Positions 1-8,432 of a stretch of DNA of 62,971 nucleotides are shown piece by piece. A program made the translations under genes and the position numbers. The notes under the pieces were generated by a model that worked only from the letters and a program-made list of their open reading frames with translations, made no database searches and was not told the origin of the DNA. The number at the start of each line of letters is the position of its first letter. Position 1 is the stretch's first letter. The stretch covers positions 1 through 62,971 of the forward strand of contig JAIFLV010000012.1 in NCBI GenBank assembly GCA_020048895.1. The letters are read 5' to 3'. Source of the stretch: Rhodoferax sp. GTDB lineage: Bacteria > Pseudomonadota > Gammaproteobacteria > Burkholderiales > Burkholderiaceae_C.

Positions 1-2730
1 GTGCACTCCGCTTGGGAGGGCACCGGCATTGGCCCGGCATTCGAGAAAGCGCAGCGCGAGGAACTGGAGCGCTATATCAAGGAGTTTGAGAACGGCGCCA
101 ACCCGTCCATGGTCAAGCATGTCACTTTCACCCTGCTAAAGACCGGTGTCTACATGGGTCAGGACGTGCTGATCGGTGTGCTCTATTTGCCCGACACGAT
201 CTGGGAGTATTTCACCCAGGAGAAGGAGATGGAGGCCTACGCCGCCATGCAGAACGAGCTGGCATCGGTCATGCACCAGATGGTGCTGGATAGGCGCGCG
301 TTTGAGCAGATGATGACCAAGATGCGCAAACTGGGTTTGCACGATGAGGACGTCAAACCGTTCTTGAACTGTATGTGCCGCAATTGCGGCGGCATGTTTG
401 GCGGCAACTACAACCCCTCGATGAAGGGTGAGTTTGGGCATGGCCCGTGCCAGTGCAATGGCCCACTGTCCATCTGGAAGACCCCTTTGCCCACCAGCGA
501 CACCAAAACCCAGTACGCCTGCTTCAATGAGATAACCAAAATGCGCTACGACGAGGCGCAGGACATTTTCAACAAATGGCATCAGCAGGCCCTGGTGGAA
601 AACGCCCGCGCCGTGGAAAAGGAGGTGCAGGAAATCAAGGCTGACGTGGCCAGCCGAAAAGCGATGGAAGACGAGGAAACCGCGCGCGCCATTTCTGACA
701 AGCTCAACGCTATCAAGGGTTTGATGCTGCCGGCAGATCTGGACTATGTACGTGCCACAGTGGGACCCTATCTCGCGAACCATGCAGCACGCAATGTCGA
801 AGCCGGGCGGCTGGACCGCGCTGTTGACAATATGGACAGGGTGCTCAAGAAAATTGGTCCGCGCAGCGCGCAGGAGGAAATCAGCCACCAGGCCACCAAG
901 AGCCAATACGAGAAGTGGAACGCTAATTGGCGAGAAGCCCAGGAAAAACGCTTCCCGCCCATCGATGACATGGTGCGCAAAAACCAGGCGCACAGGGCTT
1001 GGGGGGAACTACAGGCCCTGGAATACCAGATGATGAAAGCGCAGCCGCGCGTGCTGCCACCCGCCGACAAGGACCCTGACTTCGTGGCGCTCAAGGGCCG
1101 CGTCGAGGGCGCCATGAAGACCTACAACACTGCAGTGCGCGACGCCTGGCAAAAGTCATCGGACTTCCAGAAGGCCAAGGACATGCGTTCGGCCATTGCG
1201 GTGCTGGAGAAAGTGGCAAAGGACTGGGAGCATCCCGCCGAAACGGCGCAGAACTTTCAGGGTCAGCTCAACTACGATCGCAGCGAACTGGCCAAGGCAG
1301 TGCAGGCCAAGCAGCGCGGCCACCAGCAGGAGGAGGCGCGCCAGCTGGCGCAGGCGATAGAAAGCTACACCGCCAGCCTGGACATCCAGCGTGACGATGG
1401 GCTGGAAAGCCACGTCAAGCAGCTCAAGGCTGCCCTGGCGGAGCAGCAGGCCCGCTATGCACGTGCCAAATATCTGCGTGAGCAGGGCGAGAGTCTGCGC
1501 CAATCCATGCGCCTGGCCGAGGCCATTGCTGCGTTCCGGCAGAGCCTGGAACTGGTGCCTGACCCGAATCTGGAGCAGTACATCCAGACGGTAGAGCAGC
1601 AGCTGGCATTGCAGCAGCGCCGGGAGGCGGCACAACGCTTGCGCAACGAAGGCAGCGCACTGGAGCACGAGCGAAAGATTCGCGAGGCAATCGCGAAGTA
1701 CCAGGAGAGCCTGCGGTACGTGCCCGACAAGAATCTGGAGGTTTACATCGCTGCGCTGGACAAGCACTTGCACCCTGCGCCCGCGCCCGCTCCACAACCC
1801 GTGGCGGTGGCTCAGCCCGACGTGGTAGGCACCTGGAGGCACAATCCGGAGGCAACGTGGACCGTTTCCCGCACGAGTAATGGGGGCTGGTTTGCACAGG
1901 AAGCCGGGCTTGGCAATGCCAGCGGACCAGGGCACTGGACATCGGCAGGCACTTTTCGCATTGACTACACCACGCGCGATGGCTCCATCAAGGGCTACTA
2001 CGACATTCGCTTTGCTGCCGACGGGCAGCGGGGTTCAGGACGGGTGGAAGAACTCAATGGCCCCAAACGTGCCGGGGACAGCCACTGGACGCGCGTGCAG
2101 CCAGCATCGCCCCCTGCAGACACACCCAACGCGCAGAGCAAGCCCGACTATTGCAAGGATTACACCGCGCAAGCCATTGCCCGCCAGGCAGACAATGTGC
2201 AGCGGCAATGTGGCTACACGGGCAACCGCTGGCACACCAGTGAGGGCGGTCACTATGGCTGGTGCATGGCGTCGTCGCTCGAGTTGTCGCGCTCAGAAAC
2301 CGCAGGTCGGGCGCAGGATCTGGAACGGTGTGGCAACCCCGCGCCTGCCGTGTCCTCCGTGACGCACGGCAATGCAATCTTTGACAACGGCAACACTGGT
2401 GGTGTTTACAACAAGCCGACCCAACAGACAACTTTCAGTATCAGCCAGCCCAGGACCATCACCAGGATCGTCACTTACCACTGGAACGATGGGCGTGGTA
2501 CATCGCAAACCGGCTCCATCGCCCTGCGCAATGCAAGTGGAGAAAAATGGGGCCCTTGGGGCACCAGAGGTACACCCGGCCAAGGTGGGGTACCCAACGC
2601 TTATTGGAACGCCACACCCAATGTCAGGCTACCTGCCGGCACGTATACCGTGATTGATTCCGATCCCGCCACCTGGGCGCAAAACAGTGAATCCAAGGGT
2701 GCCGGGCACACTCGTATTGAAGGTCATTGA
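1..2730 (+). CDS. Large repeat-containing protein of unknown function, probably 5'-truncated by the window edge
   Basis: The reading frame is open from the first base, so the visible GTG at position 1 may be internal and the true N-terminus may lie outside the window. The visible 909 residues fall into several parts. An N-terminal helical region carries a cysteine cluster (CMCRNCGG and CQC, about residues 121-151). A long charged helical or coiled-coil stretch spans about 190-450. Three 55-56-residue TPR-like repeats follow (about 445-600, each with an A-I-x-x-[YF]-x-x-SL core followed by an LE-x-[HY] step), then a proline-rich hinge. A beta-rich domain begins near VVGTWRHN, then a Cys-containing segment, then a C-terminal beta-rich domain ending in a GTYTVIDSDPATW motif. 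No signal peptide is visible. I cannot assign a function; a scaffold or surface-associated role is only a guess. The next gene follows after 56 nt on the same strand. Confidence 0.7.
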   Translation: MHSAWEGTGIGPAFEKAQREELERYIKEFENGANPSMVKHVTFTLLKTGVYMGQDVLIGVLYLPDTIWEYFTQEKEMEAYAAMQNELASVMHQMVLDRRAFEQMMTKMRKLGLHDEDVKPFLNCMCRNCGGMFGGNYNPSMKGEFGHGPCQCNGPLSIWKTPLPTSDTKTQYACFNEITKMRYDEAQDIFNKWHQQALVENARAVEKEVQEIKADVASRKAMEDEETARAISDKLNAIKGLMLPADLDYVRATVGPYLANHAARNVEAGRLDRAVDNMDRVLKKIGPRSAQEEISHQATKSQYEKWNANWREAQEKRFPPIDDMVRKNQAHRAWGELQALEYQMMKAQPRVLPPADKDPDFVALKGRVEGAMKTYNTAVRDAWQKSSDFQKAKDMRSAIAVLEKVAKDWEHPAETAQNFQGQLNYDRSELAKAVQAKQRGHQQEEARQLAQAIESYTASLDIQRDDGLESHVKQLKAALAEQQARYARAKYLREQGESLRQSMRLAEAIAAFRQSLELVPDPNLEQYIQTVEQQLALQQRREAAQRLRNEGSALEHERKIREAIAKYQESLRYVPDKNLEVYIAALDKHLHPAPAPAPQPVAVAQPDVVGTWRHNPEATWTVSRTSNGGWFAQEAGLGNASGPGHWTSAGTFRIDYTTRDGSIKGYYDIRFAADGQRGSGRVEELNGPKRAGDSHWTRVQPASPPADTPNAQSKPDYCKDYTAQAIARQADNVQRQCGYTGNRWHTSEGGHYGWCMASSLELSRSETAGRAQDLERCGNPAPAVSSVTHGNAIFDNGNTGGVYNKPTQQTTFSISQPRTITRIVTYHWNDGRGTSQTGSIALRNASGEKWGPWGTRGTPGQGGVPNAYWNATPNVRLPAGTYTVIDSDPATWAQNSESKGAGHTRIEGH

Positions 2731-2786
2731 TCTGTCGGCCACGGCGTGCAACTGGACTAAGATGGAAACCAGATGAGGAATCAAGT

Positions 2787-3305
2787 ATGAAACGTATTTC
2801 CAGAATTGCCGCCGTGATGGCGGTGCTGCTGTCGCTGTGTGCTCAGGCCCAGCTTTCTTCACCAATCGCGGGCGGCACCGGTGTTCCTTCGGGTAGCGGT
2901 GCTGGCGTGCACAGCCCCAACAGCCCCTTTGCGCCGTTGCAGGAGCGCGCAGATGTGTTGCCCTGGTCGGTGCTTACCAATGTCAAGACCCGCGTGGACA
3001 AGAACCGCATCCTGCCGGTATTCCCGGCGGAAGTGCAGGCCCTGAACAAGAAGAGCCAACGGGTGCAGGGCTTCATGATGCCGCTGGAACCCGGTGAAAA
3101 GCAGCGCCACTTCCTGCTCAGTTCGGTGCCGATGTCGTGCTCGTTCTGCACGCCGGGCGGGCCTGAAAGCATGGTGGAAGTCAAAACCAAGACGCCGGTG
3201 AAATACACCATGGAGCCGGTCGTGGTGGAGGGTCAGTTTGCCGTGCTGCAGGACGACCCCTATGGGCTGTACTACCGGGTGATCGATGGTGTGGCGGTGA
3301 AGTAG
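2787..3305 (+). CDS. DUF3299 family exported protein
   Basis: The product has 172 residues with a clear Sec signal peptide (MKRISR, then a hydrophobic run ending AQAQ near residue 22), so it is exported to the periplasm. The mature part has the DUF3299 pattern: VLPWSVL, then VQGFMMPLEPG, then a cysteine motif MSCSFCTPGGPESMVEV, a plausible metal or redox site. I chose the ATG at 2787 because GAGGA lies at 2775-2779 with good spacing and the signal peptide starts there; an upstream in-frame start would add a non-signal leader. Family function is not established; members often sit near metal handling or ABC export genes, but here the neighbours are a large unknown protein and a carrier. Confidence 0.85.
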   Translation: MKRISRIAAVMAVLLSLCAQAQLSSPIAGGTGVPSGSGAGVHSPNSPFAPLQERADVLPWSVLTNVKTRVDKNRILPVFPAEVQALNKKSQRVQGFMMPLEPGEKQRHFLLSSVPMSCSFCTPGGPESMVEVKTKTPVKYTMEPVVVEGQFAVLQDDPYGLYYRVIDGVAVK

Positions 3306-3317
3306 ACCGGGGCGCGC

Positions 3318-4265
3318 ATGAACCCGCTGGTGGTTTCTGCGCTGCTGCCGGTCGTGATCCTGGTTGCTATTGGTTTCATAGCTGCTCGCGCACGTCTGGT
3401 GGGCGCTGCAGGCATAAAAGACCTATCAAGCCTGGTGTTCATGGTGCTCACCCCGGCCCTGCTGTTTCGCACCATGAGCACGGTGCACCTGGAGCGTCTG
3501 GACTTTGCGCCCATTGCCGCCTACTTTGCGGCTGCCTTCATCGTCTTCTTCGGGGTGCTGGTGCTGCGCGGTTTCAGCCGCGAGTCGGCGGTGCTGGCGC
3601 TGGCGGCCACTTTCAGCAACACCGTGATGATTGGCATTCCCCTGGTCGGCTTGGCCTTTGGTGAGGCGGGTGTCGTCATTTTGCTGACCTTGATCTCGGT
3701 ACATGCGTTGGTGCTGCTCACCAGCGCCACCATCGTGCTTGAGCTTGCCGTGGCCCGTGAAGCGGCTGGCAAAGGCAGTGCTGGGGGCCCAAGCGCAGTG
3801 CGCACGGTGACCATGGCAGCGCGCAACGCCCTCATCCATCCGGTGCCGCTGCCGATCATTGCAGGCTTGCTGTTCGCCACCTCGGGCTGGACGCTGCCCA
3901 CTGAAGTGGACAAGGTGATGGCGTGGCTGGGTGCCGCATTTGGACCGATGGCCTTGTTGCTGGTGGGCATGACACTGGCCAACACCGCGGTACGCGCGCA
4001 CTGGAAGGGCGCGTTGGCATTGGCACTGGCCAAGAATGCAGTCATGCCGCTGCTGGTGGCGGGTTTGTGCACCGTGTTGGGCGTGAAGGGCCTGGCCATG
4101 CTGGTGATGGTGGTGGCCGCTTCCATGCCCATAGGTGCCAATGTGTTTCTTTTCTCGCAGCGCTACGCCGTCGCAGAGGATGTGGTCACCGCGGCAGTGG
4201 GCTTGTCGTCGCTGCTGTCGTTGTTGAGCCTCTCGATGGTGTTGGCCTGGCTGGGGCAGGGGTAG
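3318..4265 (+). CDS. AEC family (auxin efflux carrier-like) membrane transporter
   Basis: The 315 residues are almost entirely hydrophobic and form about ten membrane helices in two halves, as expected for the AEC/BART superfamily. The first half has the family-like LPVVILVAIGFIAARARLV and SSLVFMVLTPALLF segments; the second half has a conserved-looking GMTLAN and a helix starting ASMPIGANVFLF. The likely role is secondary transport (efflux or uptake) of an organic acid or similar anion across the inner membrane; the substrate cannot be read from sequence. It starts 12 nt after the DUF3299 gene and is probably co-transcribed with it. The codons for residues 17-22 coincide with a copy of the dispersed GCTAY-N7-RTAGC element (see repeat at 3364). 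Confidence 0.88.
   Translation: MNPLVVSALLPVVILVAIGFIAARARLVGAAGIKDLSSLVFMVLTPALLFRTMSTVHLERLDFAPIAAYFAAAFIVFFGVLVLRGFSRESAVLALAATFSNTVMIGIPLVGLAFGEAGVVILLTLISVHALVLLTSATIVLELAVAREAAGKGSAGGPSAVRTVTMAARNALIHPVPLPIIAGLLFATSGWTLPTEVDKVMAWLGAAFGPMALLLVGMTLANTAVRAHWKGALALALAKNAVMPLLVAGLCTVLGVKGLAMLVMVVAASMPIGANVFLFSQRYAVAEDVVTAAVGLSSLLSLLSLSMVLAWLGQG
3364..3407 (+). repeat. Dispersed GCTAY-N7-RTAGC element, copy inside the AEC carrier gene
   Basis: The stem GCTAT (3366-3370), a 7-nt spacer and ATAGC (3378-3382) are followed by TGCTCGCGC. This has the same layout and downstream tail as five other copies in the window. The copy is in frame and codes for part of the first membrane helix, so similarity by chance or by convergent codon use cannot be excluded. 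Confidence 0.4.
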
Positions 4266-4272
4266 TCACCTG

Positions 4273-6357
4273 TCAGTGAATGCCCTGCAGCAAGCGGTTC
4301 ATGGCTGCTGCAAGACCATCGCTCTGCGTTGCGGAGTGGTCCAGGTGCATGGCACCGTAACGGTCGAGCACATCGCGTAAAGCCTCTGTGCCATCGCGCA
4401 ACACAAAGAGCGCTGGCAGGCCGGAGCTGGCCAGGGCGGTGCGCAGGCCCAGCATCCATGGCTCCAGTGGCCCGGCGCACAGCCCGCTGTCGATCACCAG
4501 CGCGATCACATTGCCTTGCTGGTCGATGTGCGCCACCGCCTGCGTTTCGTCAGCAACGCGCTCCACCGCGTAGGGCAGGACGGCGACCAGCGTCGCGGCG
4601 AGTGCCTCGTCGTTGGACAGCAGCAGCACCTTCATGCGTTTGTCGCCCTGGCCCTCCTGGCCGGCATCCAAAGTGAGCGACCCGGGCTCCTTGTCATGTT
4701 CGTGCGCCAACTCGGTCCAAAACTTGGTGCCCAGCACTTTTTGCACTTCGATGGGGGTGGTCATGCCCGAAATAATCCACGCCTTGGCGCTCATTGCCAT
4801 CGAGCGGCGGTGGCCTTGCACGGCGTCTTGCAGGGTGGCCAAGCTGCGGCCACCCGTCAGCAGGGCCTGGCGCAGCTGGGGCGTCATTTCCACATACTCG
4901 ATTACAGGCAGGCGCCCACGGTAGCCGGTGTAGCCGCATTTTTCGCAACCCACCGGACGGTACGCAGGCATCTCGCCCGTGATGCGATAGAACTCTTCTT
5001 CGCTGGCAAGCGAGGGTAGCTCGCGCGGCGTGCGGCAGGCTTCGCACAGGCAGCGCACCAGGCGCTGCGAGACCAGGCCAATGAGTGCGTCGGCCAGTAC
5101 GCTGGCATCGAGGTTCAGGTCCAGCAGCCGAGGGATGGACCCCAACGCGTCGTTGGTGTGCAGGGTGGAGAGCACCAGATGCCCGGTCAGCGCGGCTTGC
5201 AAGGCGATGCGGGCAGTCTCCTCGTCGCGAATCTCACCCACCAGCACGACGTCCGGGTCTTGCCGCAGGATGGAGCGCAAGGTGTCGGCAAACGACAAGC
5301 CCTGCTTTTCGTTCACCTGCACTTGCGAAATACCGGGCAGCACATATTCCACCGGGTCTTCGATGGTCATGATGTTCACATCCACGCTGTTGAGTTCGGC
5401 CAACAGCGCGTACAGCGTCGACGTCTTGCCCGAACCGGTGGGGCCGGTGAGCAGCACAATGCCGGCGCTTTGCCCGATCAGTCGGTGCAAGGCCTGCTGG
5501 TCTGCAATCGAAAAGCGGCTTTGCTGCAGCGAGAAATTGCGGCTCTGGTCGAGCAGGCGGCAGACAATGCGGTCGCCATCGTACGCGGGCAGGATGGACA
5601 GCCGCACATCGATCTCGCGCTGCCCATACTTGAGCCGCAAGCGCCCATCATGCGGTTTGAGCGGGTTGGGCTCCAGCCCGGCATGGGTCTTGAGGTAGCG
5701 CGAAATGCTCTGCAGCGACTCGATCGGCAGCGTGGCAATGCGGCGCATGACACCATCGACCCGAAAGCGAATGGCGCCACCGCCCACAAACGGGTGGATG
5801 TGAATGTCAGACGCGTTGCGGTCGATGGCCGAACGAAAGATAGCGCCGGCAAGCTTCACCGTGTTGTTGTCGCTGCCGACGCCTCCTGGCGCCAACAAGT
5901 CAATCACCTGCGTTTTGACGCCACCTTCGCGCACGCTGTGCGCAAACAGCCGCGTCTGGCAGGTGTCAACGTCTTCGGGTGACATGACCATCAGCTGAAT
6001 CGGGCGTTTCGCGGCAAAACTGAGTTGCTTGAGTTGCTCCTGCGTGAGGCGCGGGTCGGCCACGGCGATGCAGGCCAGGTCGCGCTGGTGCCATAAGGGT
6101 GCCAGCCCCAACTGGCGGCACATGCGTTCCGGCAGGCAACTGCCCTCTACCGCCTGAAAGTTGCGCATGCTCGCAGCCTCCAGTCCATGCGCACGCGCCA
6201 CCAGGGCGGCAAGTTCCTGGGCGCTGATATGGAACAGCCCACACACCTGGGACCAGGCGTCGCTGAGGTTAGGTGCCACGTCCACGCTGGCGGCAATCGC
6301 CACCTCGGGGTGGCCACGTTGTGCCGCGTCAATCAGCCAATGGAGCGATGGGATCAT
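4273..6357 (-). CDS. GspE/PilB-type secretion or pilus assembly ATPase with a C-terminal receiver-like domain
   Basis: The 694-residue protein begins with an MshEN-like N-terminal domain (about 1-150), followed by the GspE/PulE hexameric ATPase. Visible motifs are Walker A GPTGSGKT near residue 305, an Asp box ending in IEDPVEY, Walker B ending in VLVGEIRD, a His box LSTLHTNDA, and a four-cysteine zinc motif (CLCEAC and CEKCGYTGYRGR). Residues from about 575 form an extra domain starting MKVLLLSND that looks like a response-regulator receiver but lacks the Asp pair and the conserved Lys, so it is probably a non-phosphorylated pseudo-receiver. Such ATPases power type IV pilus extension or type II secretion, but no other pilus or secretion gene is nearby. 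Start ATG 6357 is preferred to the upstream in-frame start because the conserved N-terminal domain begins here. Confidence 0.9.
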   Translation of the reverse strand: MIPSLHWLIDAAQRGHPEVAIAASVDVAPNLSDAWSQVCGLFHISAQELAALVARAHGLEAASMRNFQAVEGSCLPERMCRQLGLAPLWHQRDLACIAVADPRLTQEQLKQLSFAAKRPIQLMVMSPEDVDTCQTRLFAHSVREGGVKTQVIDLLAPGGVGSDNNTVKLAGAIFRSAIDRNASDIHIHPFVGGGAIRFRVDGVMRRIATLPIESLQSISRYLKTHAGLEPNPLKPHDGRLRLKYGQREIDVRLSILPAYDGDRIVCRLLDQSRNFSLQQSRFSIADQQALHRLIGQSAGIVLLTGPTGSGKTSTLYALLAELNSVDVNIMTIEDPVEYVLPGISQVQVNEKQGLSFADTLRSILRQDPDVVLVGEIRDEETARIALQAALTGHLVLSTLHTNDALGSIPRLLDLNLDASVLADALIGLVSQRLVRCLCEACRTPRELPSLASEEEFYRITGEMPAYRPVGCEKCGYTGYRGRLPVIEYVEMTPQLRQALLTGGRSLATLQDAVQGHRRSMAMSAKAWIISGMTTPIEVQKVLGTKFWTELAHEHDKEPGSLTLDAGQEGQGDKRMKVLLLSNDEALAATLVAVLPYAVERVADETQAVAHIDQQGNVIALVIDSGLCAGPLEPWMLGLRTALASSGLPALFVLRDGTEALRDVLDRYGAMHLDHSATQSDGLAAAMNRLLQGIH

Positions 6358-6528
6358 GGGGAGTTCTTCACGGTGTGGTTTGTCTGGACTACAGACCGGG
6401 CGAGTCACTGAAGCGGTTCGGTTGCGCGTGGCGATGTCGCACGATGGGGCTCCTGATTTACCGCTTGCCGTCGGGCTCTGCCGTTACTTTGTCGGTCAGA
6501 CTGTCGTAGCGGGCACGCCAGTGGTGCT

Positions 6529-7010
6529 GTGTCCATTCCAGGGTATAGGCCTGCTCTGCCGGTCGGTACAGGATCGGCGACTCGGCCATGCGTCGCGCTG
6601 GCCGCGGTCGTCCTTTCTACCTTGCTGCTGGCGCCATTTGCCAGCCACGCCAAGAACGTGCAACTCAAAGGCTCGGTGTACTCGCCCGAAGCGGGCGTCA
6701 TCTGTGACAAGAAGGGAGGATTTTGCGCAGACGAGCAGGGTATCGCCGTGGCACTCACCAAGATGTACCTGGGTGAAAAAGCAGAGAAACGGCTGATGGA
6801 CATGCACTCACCAAGATGTACCTGGGTGAAAAAGCAGAGAAACGGCTGATGGACATGATCCGTCCGGAACCTGGTGTGCAGGACTTTGACATGACTACTT
6901 TTGTGCTGACCAACAAGGTCGCTTGCGACTGCAAGGCCAAGACATGCAAGGTCAGCAAGTACGAAGACAAGATTGATGCAGCCCATACCAAGGCGCTGTT
7001 TGGGAAGTAG
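6529..7010 (+). pseudogene. YcgJ-family small exported protein, frame broken by a 53-bp tandem duplication
   Basis: The frame starts at GTG 6529 and has a signal peptide (hydrophobic ALAAVVLSTLLLAPF, cleavage after SHA). The mature part matches the YcgJ / Fels-1 prophage protein-like family: GVICDKKGGFCADEQGIA, then TKMYLGEKAEKRL. The frame then runs into a perfect duplication (6751-6803 repeated at 6804-6856) that shifts it, giving a false tail and a stop at 6847. The rest of the family sequence (FDMTTFVLTN, CDCKAKTCKVSKYED, ending ALFGK at 7010) continues in another frame. Deleting one copy restores one full protein of about 142 codons. Either the gene is inactivated or the duplication is an assembly error. 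An internal ATG at 6816 could express the C-terminal part but would lack the signal peptide. Confidence 0.75.
6751..6856 (+). repeat. Perfect 53-bp tandem duplication inside the ycgJ-like gene
   Basis: Bases 6751-6803 are repeated without a mismatch at 6804-6856, both starting gcactcaccaagatg. The unit length is not divisible by three, so it frameshifts the host gene. Perfect identity suggests a recent event or an assembly artefact. Confidence 0.95.
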
Positions 7011-7066
7011 CGCAGCGTGTCGGGCATCGGCAGTTCACACCCGATGTAACTCATGAAAGGCCAACC

Positions 7067-7583
7067 ATGAAACGCTTTTTCAGAAACAGCGCTGTGGTGT
7101 TGTCCGCGGTATCGATGGCGATAGCGCCTATCCAGGCGCAGGCGCAGACCCAGGATAGGGAGGTGGAGTTGGTGTCCAACGGCGGCATGAGCACCTACCG
7201 ATTGCCGGACGATGTGACGCAGGTCGAACTCACGCAGCAGATTCGGTGCGGTTGCCGTTTCGGGCGCAGTTGGGGCTACGCCTAAGTGCCAAGGAACTGT
7301 GGGTCAATTCGGGGTGTGGCGGACGCTTTCAAGTCACCCGGACACCGCAAGACTCCGGCCACGGCAATGGTTCGAATGTCGGCTACGCCATCGCTGCCGT
7401 AGCAGCCATTGCTGGCCTGGTCCTGCTGGCCAATAGCAACCGCCGCGATGACAACCGTGGTGGCAACACACCAGCCGCCGCCAACGGCCCTTTTCGCAGC
7501 GTTGGGGTATGTGTCTGGACATCGATGCGGCAGATGCCAACAACGACGACCAGCTATCAATGCAGGAATGTATCGACCACTAG
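7067..7583 (+). pseudogene. DUF3011-like exported protein with two frameshifts
   Basis: The start at ATG 7067 has a GAAAGG ribosome site (7053-7058) and a signal peptide ending AQAQ. The frame carries the DUF3011 core up to CRFGRSWGYA and then stops at 7283. The rest of the family pattern (KELWVNSGCGGRFQVTR) continues at once in the next frame, which also codes for a hydrophobic helix (YAIAAVAAIAGLVLLA). A second shift near 7490, at a run of four T, would connect this to a third frame reading CLDIDAADANNDDQLSMQE and ending at TAG 7581-7583. That last segment resembles an EF-hand loop (D-x-N-x-D-x-Q-L-S-x-x-E). Both shifts are consistent with loss of one base each. The gene is either decaying or affected by sequencing error. 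Intact family members are periplasmic or envelope proteins of unknown role. Confidence 0.65.
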
Positions 7584-7654
7584 CGCCGCCTGGGTGGTGT
7601 AGGCGGCAATGCTAAAAGTAGTCGGCGACGCAGGTGGGCGTGCTGAATGTGCTT

Positions 7655-8293
7655 CTAAGGTGCCAGGCGCTCGCGCCGCCAGCTGCTATCGTGCTCCAGC
7701 GTATAGCGCAAGCGGTCGTGCAGGCGGCTCTTGCGCCCCTGCCAAAACTGCCAGTTGTCCGGCTTCAAGCGATAGCCGCCCCAATGCGGCGGGCGCGGTG
7801 GTTGCAGCAAAAACTGAGCGGCATATCTGGCTGCATTGCCCACCAGTACGCCGCGGCCAGAGATTACTTCGCTTTGCGGTGACGCCCATGCGCCAATGCG
7901 TGAGTCGAGTGGGCGGGAGTGGAAGTAGGTGTCACTTTCTTCCTCGCTGACTTTTTCCACGGTACCCTCGATGCGTACCACCCGTTCGAGTTCGACCCAG
8001 TGGAACTGCAGTGCTGCGAAGGGGTTGCCGGCCAAATCCTGACCCTTGCGACTGGCGTAGTTGGTGAACCAGGTGATGCCGCGTTCGTCGTAGCCCTTGA
8101 TCAGCACCACCCGCGTGGAAGGGCGCAGGTTGTTGGCCACGGTGGCTAGCGTCATGGCATTGGGCTCGGGGACTTCACTGGCAATGGCTTCCTTGAGCCA
8201 TTGGTCAAATTGTTGCAACGGATCGGCGTGAGACGCACTCTCGTCCAGTGCATCGCGCTCGTAGCTCTTGCGTAGATCGGCGATGGAGGTCAT
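7655..8293 (-). CDS. pdxH: Pyridoxamine 5'-phosphate oxidase
   Basis: This 212-residue FMN enzyme oxidises pyridoxine- or pyridoxamine-5'-phosphate to pyridoxal 5'-phosphate, the last step of vitamin B6 cofactor synthesis and salvage, in the cytoplasm. Sequence support: an N-terminal DLRKSYE, the FMN-binding split-barrel strand [35 protein letters not shown], and the C-terminal [17 protein letters not shown] followed by WRRERLAP, all diagnostic of PdxH. Length is normal for the family. The gene stands alone, converging on the damaged DUF3011-like gene and divergent from edd. Confidence 0.97.
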   Translation of the reverse strand: MTSIADLRKSYERDALDESASHADPLQQFDQWLKEAIASEVPEPNAMTLATVANNLRPSTRVVLIKGYDERGITWFTNYASRKGQDLAGNPFAALQFHWVELERVVRIEGTVEKVSEEESDTYFHSRPLDSRIGAWASPQSEVISGRGVLVGNAARYAAQFLLQPPRPPHWGGYRLKPDNWQFWQGRKSRLHDRLRYTLEHDSSWRRERLAP

Positions 8294-8432
8294 GCCAGCA
8301 GTATAGGCAGTCCGCTGATGCAGCGACCGCGACTGCAGTTCGTACCCAGCTGGTAACTTGATGTGCGCACAGGGAATTGCTTTGCGGCTAACATTGGTCT
8401 TGTAATTTTGTTACAAGTATTCCAGGTAACCA

